Assembly (NCBI GenBank): GCA_003220685.1
Contig: QHTE01000044.1
Span: 116,214 to 180,213, forward strand
Direction of reading: 5' to 3'
Source of the DNA: Candidatus Rokuibacteriota bacterium
GTDB lineage: Bacteria; Methylomirabilota; Methylomirabilia; Rokubacteriales; CSP1-6
Length of the DNA: 64,000 nt
Part shown: piece after piece, positions 38,283 to 47,674 of the stretch
Layout: every line of letters starts with the position of its first letter
Position numbering within the stretch: the stretch's first letter is position 1
Notes under the pieces: generated by a model
The model's input: the letters and a program-made list of their open reading frames with translations, nothing else
Databases searched by the model: none
What the model was told of the DNA's origin: nothing
Made by a program: the position numbers and the translations under genes

Positions 38283-40481
38283 CTAGAGCTCGGAATCCGG
38301 ATCTTGGATCGTCGCCCCCGGCTTCGCCGGAAGCTTGACCGTGAACGTCGAGCCCTTCCCGAGCCCGCTCTGGACTTCGATCGAGCCGCCGTGGCTCTCC
38401 ACGATCCCGAGGCTCACCGAAAGGCCCAGGCCCGTGCCGCTGACTTCCGGCTTGGTCGTGAAAAACGGCTCGAAGATGCGATCCATGTGTTCCGGGGCGA
38501 TCCCGGTTCCGGTGTCGATCACCTCGACCTGCACCATGTCGCCGCTGGCCGACGATCGGATCGTGAGCGAGCCGCCGCGGTCCTTCATCACGTAGACCGC
38601 GTTGTTGATGAGGTTGAGGAACACCTGCTTGATGCGCGGAACGTCCACCTCGACCGGAGCCAGCCCCGGGGCGTACTCCTCGTAGAGGGTGATCGACTCC
38701 AGCGCGCCCTGGCGTTTGACCATGGCGAGCGTCTGCTCGAGCACCGTATTGAGGTCGGTGATCTGCGCAACGAACTCGCGCTGGCGACTGAAGTGCAAGA
38801 GGTCCCGCACGATGTCGCGGGCTCGCCCGGCTTCCTCCTGAATGAGATCGAGCTCTTCCCGCCAGGGTTGGCCCGGCGGCACCTGCTCGGCGAGATAGGA
38901 GGCGAAGCCGAGCACGCTCGTCAGCGGATTGTTGATCTCGTGGGCGATGTTGGCCGCCAGCTCGCCGATCGCGGCGAGCTTGGTCGACTGGATCAGCTGG
39001 GCCTGGGTCCGCTTGAGCTCGGCCACCTGCTGCTTCTCGGCCCCGTACAGGCGAGAGTTCTCGCTCGCGACGGCCGCCTGGAGCGCGATGGCCTCGGCGA
39101 GCCGCAGCTCGTCCGAGGTGAAGCGATGATGGTCCTTCAGCCACGCGAGCGCGAATCCGCCGATGCTCTCCCCCTTCCAGCGCATCGGCTGGATGAGGAC
39201 GGACTTGTGCGGGAGCATCTGGGCGATCGGGTGATTGAAGCGCGGATCTTCCTGGCTGTTGCTGGAGTACACGGGCCCTTCGACGCGCCGCCAATCACTC
39301 GCGTGGGGATCGAGCGATTTGAGGCCGGCGCTCTCGAGCGCCCCCAGGAGCGCCTTGGGGACGTGATAGCCGACGATCGGCACGAAGCGGCCGTCCTCGG
39401 TCTGCAGCCAGGCTCCGCCGGTGTCGGCGCCGAGCGCCCGGACCATTGCCCGCGTCGTTCTGCGGAGGATTTCGTTCAGCTCGAGGGTCGCACTGGCGTC
39501 CTGGCTCACCGCGAGCAGGGTCTCGGTGTGCCGCAGGCGCTCCTGCGTCTCCTCGTGCAGGCGCATGACCCCTTCGTACAGACGCGAGTTCTCGACCGCG
39601 ATGGCCACCTGATCGGCGACGATCTTGAGCAGCTGCTCCTCGTCGGCCTTCGCGCCGGGCGGAAGCACGTGCCGCGCGATCATCACGCCGAGCGGACGTC
39701 CGCGCACGGTGAGGGGAAGCCTCCACTCCACCGCGGTCCAGTCGTCGCCCGCCGAGACCCCCGTGCCGGCCAGGACACTTCGCGGCTGGAGGTCCGAATC
39801 GCGACGCACGGAAACCTGCACTCCCGGGGGCTCGGTGAGCTCCACGCGCAGGCTGGTGCTCCCGATCGCCCGAGCGAGCCCGCCCAGGAGCTTCTCGAGC
39901 ATCCCGGCGACGCCCAGCTCGGCGGTGATGTCTTCCATCGAGCGGTGCAGGTCCTCCAGCTGCGAGGCCCGCCGCACGAAGTGCTGGTTCAGGCGCTTGA
40001 GCTCCTCGACTTGATTGAGCAGGCGGTAGACGAGCCGCTGGTTCAGCTCGCGAAGGTAGACCCCTTCGTCGTGGCTCTCGACTCGCTCGCGTTTGCCGCC
40101 CAGGAACTCGGCGACCTGGCGCGGGAAAAGGTCGACGTCGATCGGTTTCTGGATGTAGCCGTCGCAGCCGGCCACGAGGGTTCGCTGCCGATCGCCCTGC
40201 ATCGCGTACGCCGTCACGGCGATGACCGGGGTCGCGGCCAAGTTGGGGAACGACTTCAAGATGGCGACGATCTCGTAGCCGTCGACCCCCGGCAGGTTGA
40301 TGTCGAGCAGGATGAGCGCCGGCTCCTCGCGGATGGCCGCCTCGATCCCGGCCAGGCCGTCCTCGGCGTCGACGATCCGGTAGCCGGCCGCTTCCAGCAC
40401 CGCGCGGACGAGCATCCGGTTCTCGCGGTTGTCCTCGATGTAGAGGACCTTCACCTTCTGGTCGACTGGACGTGCCGGCAT
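38283..40481 (-). CDS. Hybrid histidine kinase: receiver-GAF-GAF-HisKA-HATPase
   Basis: 732 aa, soluble. N-terminal receiver (about 10-125) with phosphoacceptor in LILLDINLPGVDG and YIQKPIDVD. A coiled stretch (about 140-190) follows, then two GAF-like domains (about 190-310 and 340-490), phospho-His in NIAHEINNPLTS near 514, and HATPase boxes VFLNLINNAV, VEVIDTGTGI and GTGLGLSVS. A receiver ahead of the kinase suggests it is itself a phosphorelay target, perhaps of the kinase 15 bp upstream. No DNA-binding output. The conserved AHEINNP places it with NtrB-like kinases, fitting the sigma-54 activator nearby. Confidence 0.93.
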   Translation of the reverse strand: MPARPVDQKVKVLYIEDNRENRMLVRAVLEAAGYRIVDAEDGLAGIEAAIREEPALILLDINLPGVDGYEIVAILKSFPNLAATPVIAVTAYAMQGDRQRTLVAGCDGYIQKPIDVDLFPRQVAEFLGGKRERVESHDEGVYLRELNQRLVYRLLNQVEELKRLNQHFVRRASQLEDLHRSMEDITAELGVAGMLEKLLGGLARAIGSTSLRVELTEPPGVQVSVRRDSDLQPRSVLAGTGVSAGDDWTAVEWRLPLTVRGRPLGVMIARHVLPPGAKADEEQLLKIVADQVAIAVENSRLYEGVMRLHEETQERLRHTETLLAVSQDASATLELNEILRRTTRAMVRALGADTGGAWLQTEDGRFVPIVGYHVPKALLGALESAGLKSLDPHASDWRRVEGPVYSSNSQEDPRFNHPIAQMLPHKSVLIQPMRWKGESIGGFALAWLKDHHRFTSDELRLAEAIALQAAVASENSRLYGAEKQQVAELKRTQAQLIQSTKLAAIGELAANIAHEINNPLTSVLGFASYLAEQVPPGQPWREELDLIQEEAGRARDIVRDLLHFSRQREFVAQITDLNTVLEQTLAMVKRQGALESITLYEEYAPGLAPVEVDVPRIKQVFLNLINNAVYVMKDRGGSLTIRSSASGDMVQVEVIDTGTGIAPEHMDRIFEPFFTTKPEVSGTGLGLSVSLGIVESHGGSIEVQSGLGKGSTFTVKLPAKPGATIQDPDSEL

Positions 40482-40496
40482 GCGGCGCCTCTCCCC

Positions 40497-42617
40497 TCAG
40501 ATCAACGGCAGCGTGAAGTGGAACGTCGAGCCCTGGTTCTCGCGGCTCTCCGCCCAGATCCGGCCGCCGTGGAGCTCGACGAACTTCTTGCTGATCGCCA
40601 GCCCGAGGCCCGTGCCTCCGGCGCTGCGGGCGACCGGGTTATCGAGCTGCTGGAAGGGCTCGAACAGCCGCGCCAGGTCGTCCTCGCGGATTCCGATGCC
40701 GGTGTCGGCCACGCTCAGCCGGACGGCGTCCGGCTCGGCCACGACGCTGACCAGCACTCGGCCCTGCGCGGTGAACTTGATCGCGTTCGACAGCAGATTC
40801 AAGAGGATCTGCTTGACCTTGGTGCGGTCGGCCGACAGCGGCGGCAGCTCGAGGGGCATGTTCTCCTCGATTTTGAGCTGCTTGCCGCGGGCGAGCGGCA
40901 TCGACGACTCGATGCACTCGTCGATCAGCTCGTGCAGATCGATCTCCTCGGAGAGCATCTCGAGCTTGCCCGCCTCGATGCGCGAGAAGTCGAGGATACC
41001 GTTGATGAGCTGCAGGAGATGGGCGCCGCTGTTGTGGACCGAGCGAATGTAGGTCTCTTGCCGCTCGGTCAGCTCGCCGTCGAGGCGGTTCAGCAGCACT
41101 TTCGAGAACCCGATGATCGAGTTGAGCGGCGTCCGCAGCTCGTGCGACATGCTCGCCAGGAACTGCGACTTCAGCCGGCTGGCCTGCATGAGCTGGGCGT
41201 TCGAGTTCGAGAGCTCTTCGTACAGCCGCGCGTTTTCCAGCGAGATCGCGACCTGGTTGGCGAGCACCGCGAGCACCTCGAGCTCCTGGTCGTCGAAGAT
41301 GTCGCCGGACAGCTTCTCGCCGACCAGGAGAATCCCGGTGAGCTTCCCCTCGATCTTCAGCGGCACGATCAGCGCCGCCTTGATCGCGTCGAGCTCGTTC
41401 TCGGACGTCTCGAAGTAGGCCGCGATCGCCGGATTCAGCTTCGCCTCTTCCTTGACCAGCACCCTGCCCTTCTGGTTCAGCCACTGGACGATGGGGCTGT
41501 CGACCCGGATCGACGCGATGCCCGCGCCGTCGCCGACCGTCGTGTCCTCACGGTAGACGACGAAGGCGCTGCGCTGCGGGTCGAAGATCATCAGGACACA
41601 GTGGGTCAGCGGAACGCCGCGCACGAGCCCGTGCACGAGGGTCTCCATGAGGCGCCCGAAGTCGAGGATCGAGCCCATCCGCTTGCTGAGGTCCAGCAGC
41701 GTCTCGTAGCAGCCCCGTCGCCGGCTGAACATCAGGCGCTCGATGCGCTCCTCGAGCCGCTGGCCGATCGGGCTCACGAGCATGGTCAGCACGAAGCCGA
41801 GCGGCAGGATGACCCAGAGCGGATTCACCTGGTCCCAGTCGGCGTACGACTCGGCGGTCACCAGGGCGGCGGTCAGCGCGCCCCACAGGATGAGATAGAT
41901 CGCGCCCTTCTTGACCAGCACGTTCACGTCGAAGAGGCGGTAGCGGACGATCGACGTGCCGAGCATCAGCGCGAAGATCATGTTCGCCGGGATGCCCATC
42001 GGGTACACGAGGTCCGCGGCCGGCACGAACTGCGTGAGGATGAACCGGGCGAAATCGATGACGCCGCCGACCAGGCTGACGCCGGTCCCGAGCAGGATGA
42101 GGGTCGCGCGGTTCCGACGGAAGCTGGAGTCGACGCCTCTATAAACCCGGATCAGGTGGACCAGGCCGTAAATCAAGAAGAAGTTGAAGTAGATGAAGAA
42201 CAAGTTGTACAACGGACCGGTCGCCGGCACCCATCCCCAGTATGTCGTCTTCACGCCGCGCATGAAGAGCGACGTCTCGCTCAAGTTGACGACGCTGAAA
42301 ACGATCGCGAGCATGTACGCGCCGGCCAGTGACCTCCGGTGGCGCGTCGTGCTCTCGACGAAGATCAGGACGAAGTGGTAATAGAACGCCGGGAGGGCGA
42401 TGACTCCCGCGTGGATCACGATCTCCCAGAAAAACGCGGTCGACTCGTCCGGGGAGCGGCGCAGCATGAACACGCCGAAGTTCCAGACTGCCATCCCCGC
42501 CACGAAGTAGGTGAACAGGCGGTTCAGCCGACTCCCGGAGTTGCGCAGGAGCGTGATTCCCGCCAGGGAGACGTTAAGGATCAGCGCGAGGAGCGGGAGG
42601 AAGTTATGAAGCGTCAC
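40497..42617 (-). CDS. Membrane histidine kinase with 7TM-type sensor, GAF and kinase core
   Basis: 706 aa. Seven or eight hydrophobic segments in residues 1-290 of the histidine-kinase N-terminal 7TM type. A GAF domain follows (about 325-470: LVHGLVRGVPLTHCVLMIFD to LAVLANQVAISLENARLYEEL). Phospho-His is in SMSHELRTPLNSIIGF near 491, with ATPase boxes LLNLLSNAIKF, VADTGIGIREDD and GTGLGLAISKKF. GTG start with GGAGGGG. Its start overlaps the acetyltransferase stop by 14 bp and it lies 15 bp from the hybrid kinase, so they should be co-expressed and may act in one relay. Confidence 0.93.
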   Translation of the reverse strand: MTLHNFLPLLALILNVSLAGITLLRNSGSRLNRLFTYFVAGMAVWNFGVFMLRRSPDESTAFFWEIVIHAGVIALPAFYYHFVLIFVESTTRHRRSLAGAYMLAIVFSVVNLSETSLFMRGVKTTYWGWVPATGPLYNLFFIYFNFFLIYGLVHLIRVYRGVDSSFRRNRATLILLGTGVSLVGGVIDFARFILTQFVPAADLVYPMGIPANMIFALMLGTSIVRYRLFDVNVLVKKGAIYLILWGALTAALVTAESYADWDQVNPLWVILPLGFVLTMLVSPIGQRLEERIERLMFSRRRGCYETLLDLSKRMGSILDFGRLMETLVHGLVRGVPLTHCVLMIFDPQRSAFVVYREDTTVGDGAGIASIRVDSPIVQWLNQKGRVLVKEEAKLNPAIAAYFETSENELDAIKAALIVPLKIEGKLTGILLVGEKLSGDIFDDQELEVLAVLANQVAISLENARLYEELSNSNAQLMQASRLKSQFLASMSHELRTPLNSIIGFSKVLLNRLDGELTERQETYIRSVHNSGAHLLQLINGILDFSRIEAGKLEMLSEEIDLHELIDECIESSMPLARGKQLKIEENMPLELPPLSADRTKVKQILLNLLSNAIKFTAQGRVLVSVVAEPDAVRLSVADTGIGIREDDLARLFEPFQQLDNPVARSAGGTGLGLAISKKFVELHGGRIWAESRENQGSTFHFTLPLI

Positions 42618-43281
42618 GCGCGCCCCTCCCGGGACCGTCGAGAGGGAGATAAACCCGGTCCTTCTGGCGCTGCTCCTCGATCTCGTGCTCCAAGATGCCG
42701 AAGACGAGCATGTCCCAGCACTGACCGTCCTGGTATCCGGCCTTGCGGAGGATCCCCTCCTGCCGGAAGCCGTTGCGACGCAGCGAATTGGCGCTCAGCC
42801 GATTGTATTCGTACACTTTGGCTTCGATACGCCGAAGCCCCAGTACGTCGACCCCATAGTACGAGATCAGCTTGCCGGCCTCCACCCCAAATCCCCGGCG
42901 GATCGCCTTCCGGTCGGTCAGCATGACCTCGAGAAACGCGTAGCCCTCCAGGAGGTGGATATTGAACAAGCGCGCGAGCCCGAGCGGCGTGGCCCACTCG
43001 GGCTCAGCCTCGATCACGAGCACGATCTGGGTCGAGTCCATCAGGCACGCCTCGTAGAACGAGGGGTCCTTGTCGTAGACGTGCTTGTAGGAGTTCAGGA
43101 ACTCGCTGCCGACCATGCGCTCGAGGAACGGATCTTCCGCCCACACCGAGAGATGGTCGAGGTCGTCGGGGCGGAGCGTCCGGAGGTAGACGCTCGTGCC
43201 CCGCGAGACCACACCCGTGCGGCGCGCCCTGCTCGCGTCGGGCACCCGCGCCACGGATGATATCTCTTCCACTTCGATCAT
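42604..43281 (-). CDS. GNAT acetyltransferase (RimJ/RimL type)
   Basis: 225 aa. RimJ-like pattern: VYLRTLRPDDLDHLSVWAED, YAFLEVMLTDRKAIRRGFG (CoA loop region), LGLRRIEAKVYEYNRLSANS and LRRNGFRQEGILRKA. It may acetylate a protein N terminus, a small amine or an antibiotic. Ribosome site AGGGGA directly before the ATG. Sits between a secreted protein and the membrane kinase; the link to signalling is unclear. Confidence 0.85.
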   Translation of the reverse strand: MIEVEEISSVARVPDASRARRTGVVSRGTSVYLRTLRPDDLDHLSVWAEDPFLERMVGSEFLNSYKHVYDKDPSFYEACLMDSTQIVLVIEAEPEWATPLGLARLFNIHLLEGYAFLEVMLTDRKAIRRGFGVEAGKLISYYGVDVLGLRRIEAKVYEYNRLSANSLRRNGFRQEGILRKAGYQDGQCWDMLVFGILEHEIEEQRQKDRVYLPLDGPGRGARDAS

Positions 43282-43302
43282 TCCCCTGTCGGTTTCGCCG
43301 CG

Positions 43303-43995
43303 CTACTCGAAATTGACCTCGAGGCGGACGGTCGGCTCGCCGAGCGCCCGCTCCTCGGGGAGTACGGGGACCAACTCGCCGCGATCAGTCAGATAGACCG
43401 CGACGTGATGGACGGTGAACGGCAGCCGGAACGTTCCGGTGAAAGAAAAAGACGCGTTGGGCGGCAGCGGAAGCGGAAACCCCTCCAGCGCCATTTCCTG
43501 CTTGAACACGCTACCCGGCAGAATTTCGATGATCCGGCCGGTCGGCAAATCCCTCACTTGAACATGGCCCGTGAAGCTGCCGGTCATTACCACGAGTTCT
43601 GCCGCGTCGGTCAGATTCGTCGCCACGCTGTTCACCACCACCCAGAAGGTACCGCTGATCTCGCCGCTGCCGAACTTCATGTCGATCACGCTGCGGCCGA
43701 TCGCGACGACACGGCAGCGGGGGGTCGTCTTCACGGCGACAGCCGCGGGGAAGAACCGCTTCGCGTATGCCTGGAGCCCGTGTGGGCAGAGCGGCGACCC
43801 CGGCCGGGCCTTTCCCTCGAGCGCCGAGGTCGCGTCGCGGAAGCCGTCCGGCCTGAAGACCGCCTCCTCCGTCAGCTCATAAAAGACGGCATCCGGCCGA
43901 GGGCCGTCACCGCCGTGCGCCTCGCTCGTGCCGAGCGCCGGTCCTAACAGGATCGCTCCCATCCCCAGCACAACCGAGCTCATGCGCGTCCACAT
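43303..43995 (-). CDS. Secreted protein of an unrecognised family (paralogue B)
   Basis: 230 aa from the ATG at 43995 (AAAGGG ahead of it). Signal peptide SSVVLGMGAILLGPALG, cut near SEAHG. Shared with the gene at 37264, in the same order: DAVFYELTEEAVF, RPGSPLCP, ISGTFWVVVNS, LVVMTGSFTG, FSFTGTFRLPFTV and ALGEPTVRLEVNF. Cys content is lower than in paralogue A, but the PLCP and one later Cys are common to both. Function unknown; the pair brackets the kinase genes. Confidence 0.8.
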   Translation of the reverse strand: MWTRMSSVVLGMGAILLGPALGTSEAHGGDGPRPDAVFYELTEEAVFRPDGFRDATSALEGKARPGSPLCPHGLQAYAKRFFPAAVAVKTTPRCRVVAIGRSVIDMKFGSGEISGTFWVVVNSVATNLTDAAELVVMTGSFTGHVQVRDLPTGRIIEILPGSVFKQEMALEGFPLPLPPNASFSFTGTFRLPFTVHHVAVYLTDRGELVPVLPEERALGEPTVRLEVNFE

Positions 43996-44118
43996 CGTAG
44001 GGCACCCTTTCGTCGCAGGATCCGGGACGGGCCCCGGCGCCTCGTCAGCCTTCCTCCCCTCGCGCCCCGGAATCCGGAGCACGTCGCAACGGTCATACCG
44101 GCCACGCTCATTTCGCGC

Positions 44119-44829
44119 TCATTTCGCGCGACACCACGCCAAACGACTCAGGCCCGACAGGAAGGTCTGTCGGGCCTCGAGGACTTCGAAGCCGGCGCGG
44201 CCGAGGCTCTCGTGGAACTCGGTCGCGCTCAGGTAGCGGTGCTCGCTCTCCCGGAAAAACTCGAACGTCATGGTCGGCAGGAGCCAGCGCAACGATCGGA
44301 CCGCCGCGCCGAGCCCCTCGGCCGCACGCACCTCGCGAAACGTCGCGAGCCCGGCCGGACGCTCGTACGTCAGGAAGACCGCGTGGCCGCCCGGCTTCAG
44401 GGCCCGGTGACACGCGGCGAGGAGCGCGGCCGGATTCGGGTGCCAGTACAGCGTGTGCATGCTCACCAGCACGTCGAAGTTCCCGACGCCCGGCACCGTG
44501 TCGCGCGCGATATCGAAGTGCTGGAAGGTCGGGTTGGTTCCGCGCGGCGAGCTCTTCTCGCGCGCGATCTCGACCAGGTGCTTCACGCCGTCAATGCCGA
44601 CGACCGAGTAGCCCTCCCGGGCCAGCCGGAGACTGACGTTGCCGATCCCGCACGCCACGTCCAGTACGCGGGTCGCGCGCGGGGCGGTCGAGTCCGGGAC
44701 CGAGCGGGCGACGAATGCGACGATCTCCTCGAGCATCGCCTCGTAGGGCGGGAAATGCGTCACCACGGCGTCGTAGGTGACGCCGTACGTGACGGCAATC
44801 ACGTGCTCGAGCGCGTCTCGAAAGGGCAT
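44119..44829 (-). CDS. Class I SAM-dependent methyltransferase
   Basis: 236 aa. Motif I VLDVACGIGNVSLRLA near 50-65, motif II SVVGIDGVKHLVEIA, motif IV FDVLVSMHTLYWHPNP, post-motif LKPGGHAVFLTYERP. ATG after GGGAGAGC is chosen; longer starts intrude on the upstream gene. It resembles the gene at 44913 along its length, including the C-terminal RQTFLSGLSRLAW versus RRTFLGDASLLVW, so the two arose by duplication. Substrate unknown, perhaps a small molecule or quinone. Confidence 0.85.
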   Translation of the reverse strand: MPFRDALEHVIAVTYGVTYDAVVTHFPPYEAMLEEIVAFVARSVPDSTAPRATRVLDVACGIGNVSLRLAREGYSVVGIDGVKHLVEIAREKSSPRGTNPTFQHFDIARDTVPGVGNFDVLVSMHTLYWHPNPAALLAACHRALKPGGHAVFLTYERPAGLATFREVRAAEGLGAAVRSLRWLLPTMTFEFFRESEHRYLSATEFHESLGRAGFEVLEARQTFLSGLSRLAWCRAK

Positions 44830-44912
44830 ACGCTCTCCCACCCTCGCGACGGCCGCGACGGGCAGTCCGCCTGCGAGGGGCTGCGGTGGACGTGGCGCGA
44901 TCTCTCCGCGGT

Positions 44913-45713
44913 TCACGTCGCTCTCAGGTGTTCCTTGCGCGCCCATACCAGGAGGCTCGCGTCTCCGAGAAACGTGCGTCGCACGGTCAGGACCGAGAAC
45001 CCGGAACCACGAACTCGGGCGGAGAACGTGTCTTCGTCCCAGTAGTGAGGGCCGACCCCCCGGCGCGCGGCCTCGAAGATCGAATTGGGCAGCACCCACA
45101 GAAGACCGTGGAGCGCCGCTCCCAGGCCATCACGCCGGGCGAGCTCGCGCACCGTCGACCACCGGCCGATCTGTCGCGTGTGGTTCACGAACACGGCGTG
45201 CCCCCCGGGCTTGAGGACGCGGTACGCCTCGCGCAACAGCTGGTCCGGCGCCGGGTGAACGTAGAGCGAGTGGATGCTGACGACCTGATCGAAGGTCTCG
45301 TCGCGGAACGGGTTGCCGCGCGTGAGCTCACCGTGGCGGAAGGCCAGGTTGGACAGATGGCGTGCCCGCCGCTTTTCCTTGGCGGCCTCGACCAGTGCGG
45401 CGTAGGCGTCGAGTCCGGTGACAGTGAAGCCGGCCTCGGCCAGCGCGCAGGTGAAGTTTCCAGGCCCACAGGCCACTTCGAGCACGCGCACGTCCCGGCG
45501 CTCGACCCGTGCGGGAACCGCGGCTTCGACCAGATCACGCACCTCCGCCTGGAGTCGCTGGTAATAGTTGAAGCGCGGATAGACGTAGTCATAGACCACG
45601 CCGTAGCCGACCGAGAGCAGCCGATCGAGCCATCCGCGAATCCCATCGGCCGCTGCCTTCATCATGGTTCCCGCCGCTTCCGCCGTCAGGGTCGCAGGCG
45701 CACTCGGCTGCAC
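44913..45713 (-). CDS. Class I SAM-dependent methyltransferase (tandem paralogue)
   Basis: 266 aa. VRVLEVACGPGNFTCALAEA (motif I, about 76-95), FTVTGLDAYAALVEAAKEK, FDQVVSIHSLYVHPAPDQL and LKPGGHAVFVNHTRQ. The GTG start has AGGAG seven bases ahead; an internal ATG (residue 17) is the alternative. Located between the single-receiver gene and its paralogue in the signalling island. Methylation of a chemoreceptor is unlikely because no CheR-specific features are seen. Confidence 0.85.
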   Translation of the reverse strand: MQPSAPATLTAEAAGTMMKAAADGIRGWLDRLLSVGYGVVYDYVYPRFNYYQRLQAEVRDLVEAAVPARVERRDVRVLEVACGPGNFTCALAEAGFTVTGLDAYAALVEAAKEKRRARHLSNLAFRHGELTRGNPFRDETFDQVVSIHSLYVHPAPDQLLREAYRVLKPGGHAVFVNHTRQIGRWSTVRELARRDGLGAALHGLLWVLPNSIFEAARRGVGPHYWDEDTFSARVRGSGFSVLTVRRTFLGDASLLVWARKEHLRAT

Positions 45714-45723
45714 CCGCGCTCTC

Positions 45724-46104
45724 CTAGGCTTTGCTCGCGAGGACCTTGTCGACCGCCCCTCGGAGCTCCGACGGCGTGAAGGGCTTCAACAGGATGTAGT
45801 CGAACCCGAGGCGCGTCGCCTCGTTGATGATGTCGGGGGTGCCGTGAGCGGTCATCAGCATGCACGCCATGCCCGGGCGGATCCGGCGAGCCTGATCGAG
45901 GACCTCGAAGCCGTTTATGCCGGGCATCTTGTAGTCGACCACCAGGAGGTCGAACGGTTCCTTGCGGCAGAGGTCGAGCGCCGTCTCGCCCCGGTTCGCG
46001 GCCCTGATCGCGTATCCCAGCGCCTGCAGGACATTGACGCAGAGAATCACGACGGGACCGGCGTCGTCGACGACGAGGATTTTCGGCCGCGCTGACTCGG
46101 TCAA
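45724..46104 (-). CDS. Single-domain response regulator
   Basis: 126 aa receiver only. Acid pocket KILVVDDAGPVV, phosphoacceptor in LLVVDYKMPGING, switch Thr in MLMTAHGTPD and Lys in YILLKPFTPSEL, so all catalytic residues are present. The TTG start overlaps the HD-GYP stop (TTGA) and has GGAGG four bases ahead. It is probably a phosphotransfer shuttle between the kinases of the island. Confidence 0.92.
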   Translation of the reverse strand: MTESARPKILVVDDAGPVVILCVNVLQALGYAIRAANRGETALDLCRKEPFDLLVVDYKMPGINGFEVLDQARRIRPGMACMLMTAHGTPDIINEATRLGFDYILLKPFTPSELRGAVDKVLASKA

Positions 46105-47663
46105 TGGACCTCCACGATCGGCGGGATCGGCGCCTCGATCGCCGACGACCGAAGATCGAGATGACGGCTGATCTGCTCCAGGCGCGCCAGCGGGATCGTC
46201 AGGAACGCGTCGGCGGCCGTCGGATCGAACTGCGTGCCGGCCCCGCGCCCGATCTCCTCGAGCGCCGCCGCCACCGGCCGCTTGCTCCGGTACGGGCGGT
46301 CCGACGTCATCGCATCGAACGCATCGGCGACCGTCACCACCCGCGCGATGAGCGGGATGTCGTCGCCCCTGAGACCGTCCGGGTAGCCCTTGCCGTCGTA
46401 CCGCTCGTGGTGGTGACGCACCGCCTTCGCTTCGCACGAGAGAAATTTCAGCGGCTTGAGGATCTTGTCGCCGACCACCGGATGGGTGCGGATCAGCTCG
46501 AACTCCTCTTCGGTGAGCTGGCGCGGCTTGCGGAGGATGTTGTCCATGATCACGAGCTTGCCGAGGTCGTGCAGCATGCCCGCCCGGCTCATCATGATCA
46601 CGTCCGCCGGCGCGACGCCCATGACCGTCGCAAGCTCGCCCGAATAGAGGGACACTCGCGCCGAGTGGCCCTTCAGGTACGGGTCCTTCGACTCCAGCGC
46701 AATGACGAAGGACGAGATCGTGTCGATCAGGTTCTTTTCGAGGTTCTCGCGCAGGAGCAGCTTCTGGAGGGCGACCGCCGTGGTCTGCGCGTACCCGAGC
46801 AGGAGTGCCTTTTCGTCCGGCAGGAACCCCCCGTGCTCGGCGCTCCGCCCGATGCAGAGGATGCCCATCGCGTCGCCGATACCGGGTACCATCGCGGCGA
46901 GGGCCTCGAACCCGTGCTCACGCTTGGTGAGCATGACCGTGTCGCGGCCCTCGGTCTTGACCACGTCGCCGAACGACGCCTGCAGGAGCGCCAGGATTCG
47001 GCCGACCATCGACGGCTCGCCCTTCCGACTCGCATTGAACTGCCCGCCCTGGTCGCGCAGCAGCATGAGCGCCCCGTCGCACCGGAGACTCTGCATCGTG
47101 TACTCGACGACCTTCTCGGCGAAGACGCGCGGCTCGAGACCTTGCAGGGCCACCTCGCCGATCCGCGAGATCGCTTCGACACCGCCCTGGCGCCGCGCGA
47201 GCTCTTCCGTGAGCCCGGCGGGATAGTTGACGTTGCCGTTGCCGTCGGCCCGATCCCGTCTGAGACGACGGATGAGCTCTTTCACCTCGGTGACCGAGAA
47301 GGGCTTGGGCAGATAGTCGTAGGCGCCGTGCCGCAGGCCGAAGACGGCCGAGTTGACCGAGGGCACGCCCGTGATCAGCACGACGGGGGTCCCGGGTTGC
47401 TTGCCCTTGACCGCGCGGAGCAGGTCGAGCCCGCTCAGGCCCGGCATCTTGATGTCGGATACCACGAGGTCGTAGGGATCGTCGCTCAGCAGCTCGAGGG
47501 CCTGCTCAGCGGTCGATGCCGTCGTCACCTGACAGCCGTGCGACGAGAACGCGGACGCCAGGAATCGGAGTACCGACGCATTGTCGTCGACCAGCAGGAC
47601 GCGGAGTCGCTCAGCCGGCGCGTCACCGGCGACCTGGGTCTCGCCGTCCACCGTGGTCGTCAC
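46101..47663 (-). CDS. Response regulator with GAF and HD-GYP cyclic-di-GMP phosphodiesterase
   Basis: 520 aa from GTG 47663 (AGGAG five bases ahead). Receiver (about 20-140) with phosphoacceptor in LVVSDIKMPGLSG near residue 70 and YLPKPFSVTE. GAF-like middle (about 165-320). HD-GYP output with MLHDLGKLVIMDNIL near 364 and HHHERYDGKGYPDGL near 426, the full HD and GYP signatures. Should hydrolyse cyclic-di-GMP when phosphorylated. Overlaps the single-receiver gene and follows the disordered protein by 11 bp. Confidence 0.93.
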   Translation of the reverse strand: MTTTVDGETQVAGDAPAERLRVLLVDDNASVLRFLASAFSSHGCQVTTASTAEQALELLSDDPYDLVVSDIKMPGLSGLDLLRAVKGKQPGTPVVLITGVPSVNSAVFGLRHGAYDYLPKPFSVTEVKELIRRLRRDRADGNGNVNYPAGLTEELARRQGGVEAISRIGEVALQGLEPRVFAEKVVEYTMQSLRCDGALMLLRDQGGQFNASRKGEPSMVGRILALLQASFGDVVKTEGRDTVMLTKREHGFEALAAMVPGIGDAMGILCIGRSAEHGGFLPDEKALLLGYAQTTAVALQKLLLRENLEKNLIDTISSFVIALESKDPYLKGHSARVSLYSGELATVMGVAPADVIMMSRAGMLHDLGKLVIMDNILRKPRQLTEEEFELIRTHPVVGDKILKPLKFLSCEAKAVRHHHERYDGKGYPDGLRGDDIPLIARVVTVADAFDAMTSDRPYRSKRPVAAALEEIGRGAGTQFDPTAADAFLTIPLARLEQISRHLDLRSSAIEAPIPPIVEVH

Positions 47664-47674
47664 ACGGGCTCCTG

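Noticed and set aside
38304..42332. A 1342-codon open frame on the plus strand opposite both sensor kinases
   Set aside because: GC-rich shadow of the minus-strand kinases: no domains, biased His/Arg/Asp composition, and clear kinase motifs on the other strand.
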